The notes under the pieces were generated by a model. That model ran no database searches and was not told where the DNA came from. It worked only from the letters and a program-made list of their open reading frames with translations. Below, piece after piece: positions 21,239 to 31,302 of a stretch of 64,000 nt of DNA (position 1 is its first letter; each line of letters opens with the position of its first letter). Source of the stretch: Xiphydria camelus (lineage: Eukaryota; Arthropoda; Insecta; Hymenoptera; Xiphydriidae); NCBI GenBank assembly GCA_963678675.1, contig OY783195.1, positions 14,488,143 to 14,552,142 on the forward strand. The letters run 5' to 3'. Both the position numbers and the translations under genes were made by a program.

Positions 21239-22319
21239 TACATATGGGGATTGTATTTGAATTTTATTTTGTAATTCATTTTTACAATTTTTTTTACCAG
21301 CCACATTAGTCACATTAGTGCAGCATTAATAATATATTATAACCATTTAAATTTGCCTGCGGGTGTTTGGCTCGGTGGCGCCATCTGCTTCAGTTTTGCC
21401 CAGCTAACCTCATTCGACATCCACGAAGACTGGACAATGTGGCGTGAAAGTTTGGAACAGTACTTTTTTGCCAACGATATCCCCGATACAAAAAGGGTAT
21501 CGTTGTTAATCACATTGCTTGGTAGTGAGGGTTACGCTCTGCTCCGTAACCTATGCACACCGGTCGCACCGGCGTCGCAAACGTTTAACGATTTGATCAC
21601 CACTATGTCGAATCATTTAAAACCCAAGCCTAGCATAATTACGGAGAGGTTTAAATTTAAACAATATATATGTCGCCAAGCTGAGGGCGAAAACACGCAA
21701 GAATTTATGAAAAATGTAAAGAAGCTCTCAACGTATTGTGAATTTGGTGAAAATCTGGGAAATCACTTAAGAGACCAGTTTGTATGGGGACTAACGAGAA
21801 CTCTCCATTCAAAAGAAGCTACTGGGAGAAAATTACTTAACCTGCAACCGAGCAGCCGAGTTGGCTCATCTACTGGAAACAGCGGCTAAGGATGCTGCGG
21901 AGATTGGATCGACGCAGAGGAAGCAACAGGAATCCACTTCGATCAACTTCGTGGGATCTAAGAAGACGTCGCAGCGCAGTCGAAAGGCAAGCGGATCGAC
22001 GACAGGAATATCCGTTGCTACTGTTGTGGCAAAAGAAACCATCGAGCAGCCGTATGTAAATATAAACAGTATTCGTGCAACGTTTGTAAGAAACGGGGAC
22101 ATCTCGCTAGCGTGTGTAGGTTAAATAAAAAAGGGAATAATCCGAGGCAAAATTATATTGGGAACTCGGAGGATTGTAATAATCAGTGCGATGATTATGC
22201 CGTAGATTTTGAAAATATGTTTCACCTAGAAGAGGGACAGATAGAGCTCGACAAAGGGTCGAACAGTGGAATATATAATATAGCGCCGATTAAAGTTATT
22301 GTACAGATACAGAGGGAAT

Positions 22320-23122
22320 AGATACGGAATACGAAGTCGACACAGGGTCGGACGTAGCACTTATTTCAGAGAAACATTGGTCGAATCGTGTTGAATTGAA
22401 AAGGTTAAACCTCCAGGAAACGAGTCGTCGTTTCAAATCACATCCAGGACATACGATTGTACCGTTGGGTGTTATCAAGGTTGAGATTAAATTTGGAATT
22501 GTATCTACTGCATTAGACTTGTTCGTACTACCGGGTAATGGTCCAACACTTATCGGGCGAACTTGGATTCGTGCACTTTCAGTGCCCGTACCGGAATTAC
22601 TAGAGGAAACTAGGGAATCGAACATTGATTGGCTAGATAATGCGGGTCATAGGGACATTAATGCTATTATCAACGAATTTAGTACAGTTTTTTCTAGCGA
22701 ACACGGGAAATATTCGAAAAGAAAATTTCAAATTCATGTCAAGGAGAATGTTAATCCAATTTTTTGTAAACCTAGACCTATACCTTACGCTCTGCGAAGC
22801 AAAGTGGAAGCCGAGATTGATCGTTTAGTCGAAATCGGGGTTTTGGAACCTGTTGAAAGTAGTGATTGGGCAACACCAATTGTGCCAGTTTTCAAAAGCA
22901 ATGGTCAAATCCGTATATGTGGAGATTATAAAGTAACGGTAAACCCACATATCAAAGTAGATCAGTATCCGATACCGCGTGTTCAAGACCTATTAGCCAC
23001 TCTAAATGGAGGCACAGTTTTTACGAAAATCGATCTTTCTCATGCTTACTTGCAAGTTGAACTGGAAGAAGAGTCGAAATCATTAGTGACTATTTCCACA
23101 CACAAGGGGCTATTTGCCTATA
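22320..23122 (+). pseudogene. gypsy protease and N-terminal reverse transcriptase, cut by pogo-like insertion
   Basis: Aspartic-protease motif VDTGSD at about 22340. RT begins with KPRPIPYALRSKVEAEIDRL (about 22770) and runs through WATPIVPVFKSNGQIRICGDY and FTKIDLSHAYLQVELEEES (first catalytic Asp in KIDLSHAY). It stops at 23122, where coding sequence is interrupted within FAYR. A stop (TAG near 22320) separates it from gag. The RT continues at 31303. Confidence 0.85.
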
Positions 23123-23589
23123 GGGTAAAGCGAGCAGAGATGGCACACGTTTTACAAAATTTAAAATATTTTCTTATTAACGAAAAATTAAAAAATACCA
23201 AGTAATACAGAAAACTAACAATAACTTTAGCGTACTTTTGGTATAGTTGAAAAACACAAAACACTTATCATAATGACACCAAAAAGAAAAAAGTAAAATA
23301 CTAAATTGGTCCATCTGTCCTACTTAGGGCCGGTTTTACCAACACGGTATAAACGCCGTATAGCGCTATACTGAGAATAACCTGTACGCAAGCGTTTTAC
23401 CACGATGGTATAAGTCTGGAATAGGATAAACTTTGGAATAAATGCAGGGATAGCTTATCCGGCAGTTTCAGCGCTGGATAAGCTAGCTATCCTCGGGATA
23501 ACCTAACTTTTTGTTTGCGTCTTTATTATTCCGTGACAGAATCACAACCGTGACAGAATCATAATAATTGTTATTAGTTGTGAAATAGA

Positions 23590-23955
23590 GTTGATTGATG
23601 TGGCAGTTGTCAAATCATCATCTGATGATGAAATTGACGTCTTACAAAGAATGAGAAATCCTAGGAAAATACGTGCCCGCGGTAAGTAAATAAAGGATAC
23701 CTATATACCTACTAATTTATAACCAACATCTAATACAAAACTATTCCAGAGTTGACTATTTCGAAGAATACAATGGTTGTAGAATTCTTCACTTGATTTC
23801 GTTTGGAAAAACAAACCTGTCAGAGATTATTGGGACAAATACGACATCGCATTGCTTCGAGGTCGCCAAGAAATGCAGCAATTCAGCCAGCAACAAAATT
23901 ATTGCCGACTTTAAGATTTCTTGCTTCGGGATCAATGCTAATTACTATAGGTAAT
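23590..23955 (+). pseudogene. HARBI1-like nuclease 5' exons (fragment)
   Basis: Exon A (about 23590-23683) encodes an acidic stretch then LQRMRNPRKIRARG, ending at GTAAGT. Exon B (about 23750-23951) has, across frameshifts, the HARBI1 N-terminal region (QRLLGQIRHRIASRS, LLPTLRFLASGSMLITIG) and ends at a GTAATC donor. The catalytic half is missing and is replaced by the MTFR-like exons. Confidence 0.65.
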
Positions 23956-23974
23956 CGTTTTTATCATAATGTTA

Positions 23975-24441
23975 AAACTTTTAATGAGTCATTATTATAT
24001 GCTGCCACCTCTGCAACCTCCAACGACTCCTAACATCGCGAGGAGAGCTAGTTTACAGGGCTACAAGTTCATCGATCGGCATAAACCGCCACTGATCTCC
24101 CAGAAATCAATGGGCGACATACTGAAAAACATCAACAAAGTCAAAATGAAACTCGTTACAAGGTACGATTAAACAATTTTATCGCGGTAAACTTTTAATT
24201 CGCCAGGAACAAAGAGGAGTTTCGCATTGTCAGAATGTCGTGGCTGCGAAGGATTGATTTTGTTCACAGTGGGCTTTTAAACGTGTTTTTCAGATCGCCG
24301 GGTGGGAGACCTTTGCGAGCCAAACGAGAAAATAGCTCTTGCAACGACCTCCAAGAGATCTTACAGAAACGATATATCGCAATGCAATCGCCGGACAGTA
24401 GAAATTCCACCGCAACGTTGACGTTCGATAATTCGTTCTAG
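23975..24441 (+). pseudogene. Captured mitochondrial fission regulator (MTFR1/2-like) 3' exons, copy 1
   Basis: Exon a (to 24162) has a Pro-rich run (PPLQPPTTP) then RRASLQGYKFIDRHKPPLI and DILKNINKVKMKLV. Intron 24163-24293 is GT-AG. Exon b (24294-24441) has SPGGRPLRAKREN and LQEILQKRYIAM, stop TAG. The splice joins R with SPGGRP, reproducing the D-[MI]-L-K-D-[MI]-N-K-V-K-L...R-S-P-G-G-[RT]-P signature that I recall for MTFR proteins, which promote mitochondrial fission. Because an intron is retained, capture was at DNA level. Frames are open, so a HARBI1-MTFR chimeric transcript is possible. The parent gene is not in the window. Confidence 0.65.
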
Positions 24442-25894
24442 ATTAAGAACTCGATGAGATACTCAAGTTTTCTGGGTCGCAGCAATCGCGTCGGACGGTG
24501 CTCCGAGGAACGGCTATTGTAGCCTTCCTTTCCACGCGTGAGATTGGATCATGATTATAATTTTATCTGAGTCAGAGCTTTGGAGAATCAAAATTAATAG
24601 ATCTCTCTTCTTTTTTTATAAATGAGTCTTTCTCTGCGAGGTAATTTCGCACGACACATTTTAGATTATAGTTCTTTTTTAATAGGAGGATAGAAGCTCA
24701 TAGAAACGTCGGGAAAATTTTGTTTTCTCTCTTCGCTCTTTTACTCAGAAAATGCAAGTTTAAATTTAAAATTGACGCACGCGGGTCTCTAATCGCGAGA
24801 ATCTCAACGGTATCCAATAATATCAACCAAAGAAGTCATCTACCATTGCATTGTCTTCTATAAGTAACATTTAAATTTATCTAGGTTGACATTATACCTT
24901 TCTTCAATTCGCGTGATTGCAGAGTTTTCAGGAGCAGAAGTGATACATCCGTCGTACGATGTAGAATATGAAAAAATTTTAGATTTGCATTGATACACTT
25001 TTGTAAGATACCTCGGCATTAGACATCAAGTCGTACAACGCTCTTTGTATACTTTTTAGATAGGGTCGCGCATACTTAAAAAAACGATAACATTGTACCG
25101 CTCTATGTAATCTCAGAGTAATGTCACTGTGTGATAAATCTTAAGTTGTAGCGATTTAAAAGTTTATAGATTTTAGAATATATTTTGTCCGATACGAGAT
25201 TTGGATCAAATGGTGCAATTTTACGTTGTAATTACTATTATTGTGTGACGACCCTTATAGTTTTTTGAGACTGAACACATTCTTGTTGGTGAGATATCGA
25301 ATGTTTGGACGTGTTTTGTACCTGATGCTTTTATCGACGACTCGAAAATAAAAGTTATTGTTACGAAAATATAAATATATTGTTATAGATATCTTTTATT
25401 TACCGGGCACGTATTTTCTTTAGATTTCTGATTCTTGGTAATACGTCAATGTCATCATCAGATGATGATTAAAAAACTGGTACATCAATCAACTATTTCA
25501 AAATTAAAAACAATTTACCACAACGATCAGGTTATGATTATGTCATGAAAGAATAAAGACGTCAAAAACAAAAAGTTAGGTTATACTGAGAATAACAACT
25601 CCGAATTTCATTTATCGCGCCGGAACAGCTGTCAAAACGACCAAATGTCATGCGCAGTACGTATTTCTTACTACCAACCTAAAAATAATTTTAGATGGCC
25701 AACGCTTATACCTGGAATAGTTATCCCAGGCAAACTTGGAGCTGGTAAAACGCCTGCGCTTTATACCAGGTATAAAGAAGAGTATAAATTTATCCTCGGT
25801 ATACTTATTCTAGGTATAACTTGGCTTTGGTAAAACTGGCCCTTAGTGTAGGAGAGTTGGACCATTAGGGGTAGGATAGATGGACTATTAACTT

Positions 25895-26058
25895 TTAACG
25901 CTTTTTCCTGATTGCTTTAATGCCGTACGTTTGACAAATGTTTTCATAAGATGTGCAGTCATCGTGCAGCCATTTCAAACACAAATCGCACTTAAGCCAG
26001 TCATCCTTTTTCTTGGTTTGCCGATAATCTTCGTTGCACCCGACGCATTCATTTTCCA
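25895..26058 (-). CDS. PHD-like zinc finger, pogo transposase C-terminus remnant
   Basis: 54 codons from ATG 26058: C-V-G-C-N-E-D-Y..., W-L-K-C-D-L-C-L-K-W-L-H-D-D-C, then a basic end (IRKKR). The Cys4-His-Cys spacing matches the PHD-like finger ending some pogo/Tigger transposases. This is probably the last exon of that gene; upstream exons are not seen. Confidence 0.55.
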
Positions 26059-26761
26059 TATCGCTAAAACGTTAAAATGTTATTGCCAGGTATAAATAAT
26101 CCGCAGACCATGTAGTCCTTGGAGGTGTGTTCAGTTTTTGCTTGCACTTGTTGGGCATTTTTCTGAAATCATACCTAAAGCCTTAGTCCATCTCTCCTCG
26201 CAAATGCTGGTCCATCTCTCCTAAAAGCTTAGGAGAGATGGACCGGACAATATTTACTAAACGAAACTATATACACGCCTGTTTTAAGGTTAGGTGTCCA
26301 CCAGAAAACCCGTCTTACCAGTACTTTGCACTACATTAGGCTAAAATTTACCTTAACCCATTACTGGCCAAAGATGCGTACACGCACCCTTTTAGTAAGA
26401 ATTTTTCTTTTATATAAACATTCAAATTTTTAATTAGTTTTGTCAGAGAGTTGCTTCTAAACTGTCTAGAGATCTTATCTATATTTTTATCTCATGCAAA
26501 ATAAACATTTTTCTCTTTCTTTTTTGAAAAGAAAAATGCGACTTTTCACGTTATTGTGCATATCTTCATATAAATAGTTATTCTAGTTAGTAAGTAATAT
26601 TTTTTAAACATTTTTTTTTATAATATATAAGTAAAATAGAACTATTTTGACATCTACATATCCTTTTATCTGTATTTTTGAAACAAAAGTTGATAATGTC
26701 AATTATTATGAATGGATGCGTATACGCACCTTTGGCCGATAACGATAGCACCGCATCCGCC

Positions 26762-26926
26762 AGGGCCCCCTTTCTCGAATCACTCGCAAGAGAAATGTAT
26801 ACGCATCTTAGCGAATAGACCAATCCGTAACTCCACCGCAACGGAATACTTTATCCTGATTGGTCTATTCGCTAAGATAAGTATACGTAACTTTGCGAGT
26901 GACTCGAGAAAGGGACCCCTGATTAT
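26762..26926. repeat. Palindromic MITE inside the piggyBac left end
   Basis: Ends GGGCCCCCTTTCTCGAATCA and its diverged inverse (TGACTCGAGAAAGGGACCCC). The centre contains ACGGAATACTTTATCCTGAT, shared with MITEs at 3.08 and 57.28 kb. Arms about 75 bp. Confidence 0.7.
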
Positions 26927-27163
26927 TTGCTGCAGCGCGTGGCATTGGGCGAATTGCGCGTGTTCGTTCAGGTTTAGACGTGTTCTGCATCTCGGTATAA
27001 AACTCTTGGCTAATGGCTAGTCGATTTATACCTCAGTTGGTTTCTAGCTGTCTCTGAAAATCTTCTTGCAGAGTTATTTAGAAAGTGCTTATTACGTAAA
27101 ATATATATTCATTTTACCAGTTTTTGTGTTTTGTGTTTTGTATTCTATTCACGGATACTGAAA

Positions 27164-30100
27164 ATGAGGTAAGATATATTTCTTTATATGTAAAGGTGCG
27201 AATTTCGAAACATACCTGGCATTTCCAACTTTAAAAAATTGTTATCGTTATAGATTCGTAACGTTGTGTTTTTGTAGCAGTAAGCTGTCAAAATGGGAAG
27301 CAAAAAGGCCACTAACCACCAAAGAATTACTCGCTGCTTTGGAGGAAGATCTAGATTGTGAAAATAATGAATCGATTGATGTTGTTTATGTGCCGCCAGA
27401 ACCAGACGAAATGACCGATGAGGAAAATATTGATGAAAACATAATTGGGGAAGAAAATTTAGACACGGATATTGCGGGAACTTATGAAATTCATACAAAC
27501 AGGGATAATGATTTTGATTCGGACGATGAGCGGCCACTGAGCACTATTGCAAATTGTAATAAGGTAAAACCTAAAAAAGCTCCAAAACAAAAAGCAACCA
27601 CTGTGCCAAACTGGAAAAAAACCGATTCGACTACTTATTCTACTGTACCTGAAGCATTCAATAATCGAAATATTGAACATATAATATCTGAACATGGTGG
27701 CAAGTCACCCCTCGAAATATTTTTCTTATTTTTTGACAAGGAAGTAATTGACAATATTTTACGATTTTCAAACACTTATGCATCTCAGAACAATCGTCAC
27801 GACTTTCATCTTACCGAAGAAAATCTAAAGAAATTTCTTGGTATACTTATATTGTCTGGTTATCATAATTTGCCACAAACTGACATGTACTGGTCAAAAG
27901 ATGAAGACAAAGAAGTGCGTATTGTAAGAGAATGTATGAGCCGTAATAAATTCAGGTCAATAAAACAAAACATTCATTTATCAGACAACACGCTGCTAAA
28001 TAAAGGTGATAAATTTGCAAAGCTCACGCCCATATTTGACATCATCAATAAAAAGTGTGTTCAGTTTGGAATATTCTCAGAACATCTTGCAATAGATGAA
28101 AAAATGGTGCCATATTTTGGTCGTCATTCGTGCAAAATGTTCATTCGCGGAAAACCAGTGCGATTTGGCTTCAAGCTATGGTGCCTTTGCTCCGATACCG
28201 GATACTTATTCAAGTTTATTCCGTATGGTGGAAAAACAGATAAATCTAAAAATATGGGTCTATTAGGATCAAGAGTTGTGCTAGAGCTTCTGTCTGTTGT
28301 AGAAATTCCACAACAACACAAAATATTTTTTGATAACTTTTTCACATCATTTTCCCTTTTTAAAAGTTTGGGAGAAAAAGGGTTCTTTGCGACTGGGACA
28401 GTAAGAGACAACCGCACTGCGAAATGTCCTCTTGAAGACAACAAAACCATGTCAAAAAAGCCCAGAGGATCTCACACTTCTGCTTTTGACTCAAACTTGA
28501 AGGTTCTTGCTACTCGATGGAACGATAATTCTGTTGTCACTGTCATGACGAATTTCTGTAATGTTTTACCACTTACACAAGCTAAACGTTACAACCGCAA
28601 GGAGCGCAAGGAAACGCTTATCAATCAACCAAGTGTTATTCACCAATATGACCAACACATGGGCGGGGTTGACCTCCATGATAATGGTATTGCTAATTCA
28701 CAGTAAATCAATAAAATGGGTATTGAAATCTGACTTCAGTTTATGTTTCGGGCTGGTCCACCATTAACAAAACTGATTTTGGTTTGGTTGTTGCTGCTCA
28801 GTTAAGCGTTTTTTTTTCAATTTTGTAGTTTTAGGAAATATGAAGAGAAAACGGTCATTATTAAATTTAAAAACAATGTTTTTTTTTCACAAAATAGTTG
28901 TGGTGGGGTTTTTTAGGTATGAGGAATTTTATTTTTGCTAAAAATATCCGCCAGATGGCGCTACAGATAAGTTTCCTATAAACTTTACGTATTTTCGATG
29001 AAAGATCATGCTTGTTTTATATATTTTCATACATTTTCTTACTATTTCTGTTTTATGTGCTCCTTTTTTTGCAAATAATAAAAATTTTAAAAAAAGTTAA
29101 AAAATATTTTTTAAAGTGTTTATTATTTATTCTTAGTCGCTGTCGCTACTATAAATTACAGAGCGGGTTTCTTCTTCTTCGCCTTTAGCAGCCTCCGCTT
29201 CTATTTCACTCTCCTCGTCTTAGTCCGTCAGATAGTGACAGATTCTGGTGCCCCATTTTCACATACAAGCCTCGAAGAGGGTTGAAAAGTACTTCGATTT
29301 TGAGTAGAATGAAGGGAAATTTACGAATGGTCCCTGGGGATAACATATGCAAAATTAAATTTTTCTTAACAAAAAAATAAAAGGTGTCTCTTGCCCATTT
29401 TTTCACGCAAGCCTTGTTCACTAAATGATTAATTAATAAAACCTGGCTTCGGAAAACCAAAGGCTTGAGTGTTGCAGGTGGCTAAAGGATTGAAATAAGG
29501 GCGTAATCTTGTAAGGAAAAATCGAGATTCTCTGACCGATTTTCCCACACAAGCCTTTGACTTCCGAAGCCAGGTTTTATTAATTAATCATTTAGTGAAC
29601 AAGGCTTGCGTGAAAAAATGGGCAAGAGGTACCTTTCATTTTTTTATTAAGAAAAATCGAATTTTCCATATGTTATCCCCAGGGACCATTCGTAAATTTC
29701 CCTTCGTTCTACTCAAAATCGAAGTACTTTTCAACCCTCTTCGAGGCTTGTATGCGAAAATGGGGCACCAGAATCTGTCATTATCTCACGGTCTATTTGT
29801 ATCATATGCGTCAGCATCACGTCTGAAAGTCCAGCATAGATCGGCGATCATAGAATTTAATTTCTTTCCTTGATAACGTGCTAAAAATGTATGAAATATA
29901 AAAAAAAAGACAAAATTTATTACATTAATGTTATAAACCGTAAAAGCATTCTTTACCTTCAAAAGGCATGCACACTTGGTGAAATCTCTCACCCTGTTCA
30001 TCACTTTCTGGTTTCGATATTCAAAATTTTATACTTTAAAAATGAGTAAATGAAACAAATAATGAGAAAATGTATGAAAATATATAAAACAAACATGATC

Positions 30101-30877
30101 TTTCATAGAAAAGACGTAAAGTTTAAAGGAAATTTATCTGTAGCACCCTCTGGCGGATGTTTTTAGCAAATATAAATATCAGAAATGAATTCCTCGTACC
30201 TAAAAACCCCCACCACAACTATTTTGTGAAAAAAAAACATTTTTTAAAAATTTAATAATGACCGTTTTCCCTTCATATTCCCTAAAAACTACAACATTGA
30301 AAAAAATGCTTAATTGAGCAGCAACAACCAAACCAAAATCAGTTTTGTTAATGGTAAACCAGCCCGGAACATAAACTGAAGTCAGATTTTAATACCCTCT
30401 TCATGACCCCCAAAATGACTTACAGTCATTTAATACCCTCTTCATGACCCCCAAAATGACTTCGATAATTATCGAATTAGTATAAGAGGTAAAAAGTGGT
30501 GGTGGCCATTGTTTACCAACGTTATTGATAGTATGGTGGTGAACAGTTGGAAAATTTTCAACATCGCGAATGAAAGTAAAATTTCCCAACTGGAATATCG
30601 TTCGAGTTTAGCACTATCTTTGCTAAAATACAATGGAGAAGCAGAAGACACTAATGAGGCTTCGACCTCAGCAAAAGTCAGTTCATCATATGGAAGACCT
30701 TCAAGATCTGCTCTACCAGGCGACATAAGGTTCGATAATATCGGACATATAATTAGAGAGGCTAAAAATGCAAGAAGAAAATGTCGATTTTGTAAGAGTA
30801 ATACCATTTATATGTGTAAAAAATGTAACGTACATTTACACCCAGATTGTTTTGAAAGTTTTCATATAAAAATCTAA
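27164..30877 (+). pseudogene. piggyBac transposase split by a foldback insertion
   Basis: Exon 1 is ATG-AG (27164-27168); intron 27169-27277; exon 2 opens SKLSKWEAKRPLTTKELLAA. An acidic N-terminal region precedes a DDE_Tnp_1_7 domain, with catalytic-Asp contexts LAIDEKMVPYFGRHS (about 28095) and KIFFDNFFTSFSL (about 28325), then MGGVDLHDN (28660-28683). The frame is interrupted at 28699 and resumes at about 30466 with R-G-K-K-W-W-W-P-L-F. It ends with a cysteine-rich zinc domain (C-R-F-C...C-K-K-C...H-P-D-C-F) and TAA at 30877. The two parts read without other stops, so damage is essentially the single insertion. The enzyme cuts and pastes at TTAA. The Cys-rich tail binds DNA ends in piggyBac. 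Confidence 0.88.
28699..30465. mobile_element. 1.77-kb foldback inserted in the piggyBac transposase, TSD TAATT
   Basis: TAATT at 28694-28698 and 30466-30470. Arms of about 700-800 bp match inversely over nearly the whole element (28720-29460 with 29560-30400), centre near 29490-29530. One 34-36-bp unit (ATTTAATACCCTCTTCATGA...) is tandemly doubled at the right end (30388-30462). Both arms keep an open segment with the words KWARGTF(H/Y)FF and LSPGTIRKFPF in opposite directions; unrecognised, probably palindrome echo. Superfamily unknown. Confidence 0.8.
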
Positions 30878-31302
30878 TTAGTGTTTTATAATAATATTAA
30901 CTATTTTCGGCCAAAGGTGCGTATACGCACCCTATTTTTTTTGTGTGAAAAATACTATATATATTTTTTCTAATAAAAAGCTGTCTTATTTCATGTATTT
31001 TATATTTACTTTAATAAAAAAATAAAATAAAAAATGTGTTTAACTTTTCTTGGCCAGTAATGGGTTAAAGTGATTTAATTGACGAACAAAATAACCTCAG
31101 AAAAATTTTTAGCGTAGTCAAAAACAATGATCGCTTGTAACTAACAAAAACAATGACAAACAACAGCAGAAACGGATTTAAAAGCACGACTGTTAACTGC
31201 GGCTATGTCAACGTGATTGGATCGGGCCTTGTTGCCACGATGCAAAAGATATCGCTGGTGGTCCGTCTCTCCTACTGTGCCATCTCTCCTCGCTTTACCC
31301 TA

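Larger units (their letters stand above)
20555..21410. mobile_element. THAP-encoding TIR element inserted in gag (copy 1)
   Basis: Ends AGGTTGGCTGG (left) and, read inward from the right, AGGTTAGCTGG. Subterminal GGCGCCACCGAGC and CAAACACCC are shared by both ends. A second copy with the same ends is at 38573-39090. Possible 3-bp ATT duplication (20552-20554; right flank CATT) is not clean. An internal palindrome lies at 20625-20795 and a hairpin at 21136-21203. No catalytic domain is present; the superfamily is unresolved (P-like or ISL2EU are possible from the THAP domain). Confidence 0.72.
20325..22321 (+). pseudogene. gypsy gag with two CCHC zinc knuckles, interrupted by a THAP element
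   Basis: ATG at 20325 opens a charged coiled-coil-like N-terminus (RRRQEELKELEKGKADL) that hits TAA near 20406. The frame continues afterwards to 20554, where a THAP element is inserted. Gag resumes at 21411 (DIHEDWTMWRESLEQYF), the capsid region of insect gypsy elements. Two CX2CX4HX4C knuckles follow at about 22015-22120 (CYCCGKRNHRAAVC and CNVCKKRGHLASVC), in another frame than the segment before. At least one stop and one frameshift are present beside the insertion. Confidence 0.8.
23327..25842. mobile_element. Harbinger-type element carrying host MTFR-like exons (copy 1)
   Basis: Ends GGGCCGGTTTTACCAA and TTGGTAAAACTGGCCC, with 3-bp TTA duplications (23324-23326, 25843-25845), as in PIF/Harbinger. 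The left 370 bp, including a HARBI1 5' exon, recur inverted at about 25395-25842, giving very long terminal repeats. The centre holds two exons and an intron resembling mitochondrial fission regulator genes plus about 900 bp of apparent 3' UTR. Copy 2 (36020-37650) has one end and the same exons. 2516 bp. Confidence 0.8.
26357..31064. mobile_element. piggyBac-like transposon with TTAA duplications
   Basis: TTAA at 26353-26356 and 31065-31068; ends CCCATTACTGGCCA and TGGCCAGTAATGGG. A subterminal palindromic word GTGCGTATACGCAC, or a one-base variant, occurs near both ends (26374, 26716, 30916). It carries a transposase gene split by a foldback (28699-30465) and a MITE (26762-26926). Without those it is about 2.8 kb, normal for the family. 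Confidence 0.88.
23123..31300. mobile_element. Pogo-like element in the gypsy RT, TA target duplication, filled with nested insertions
   Basis: Ends GGGTAAAGCGAG(C/G)AGAGA, inverted at both sides, flanked by TA (23121-23122 and 31301-31302). Deleting element plus one TA restores an uninterrupted RT frame across the junction, so boundaries are exact. Own sequence remains at 23123-23326, 25843-26356 and 31065-31300, with GGAGAGATGGACC-like words repeated. A minus-strand PHD-like finger (25895-26058) matches the C-terminal zinc domain of some pogo/Tigger transposases. No DDE core is seen. Confidence 0.8.

Noticed and set aside
29206..29873. Matching 84- and 92-codon ORFs with KWARGTF and LSPGTIRKFPF words
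   Set aside because: They are the two arms of the 28699-30465 foldback; no domain recognised and no start context.
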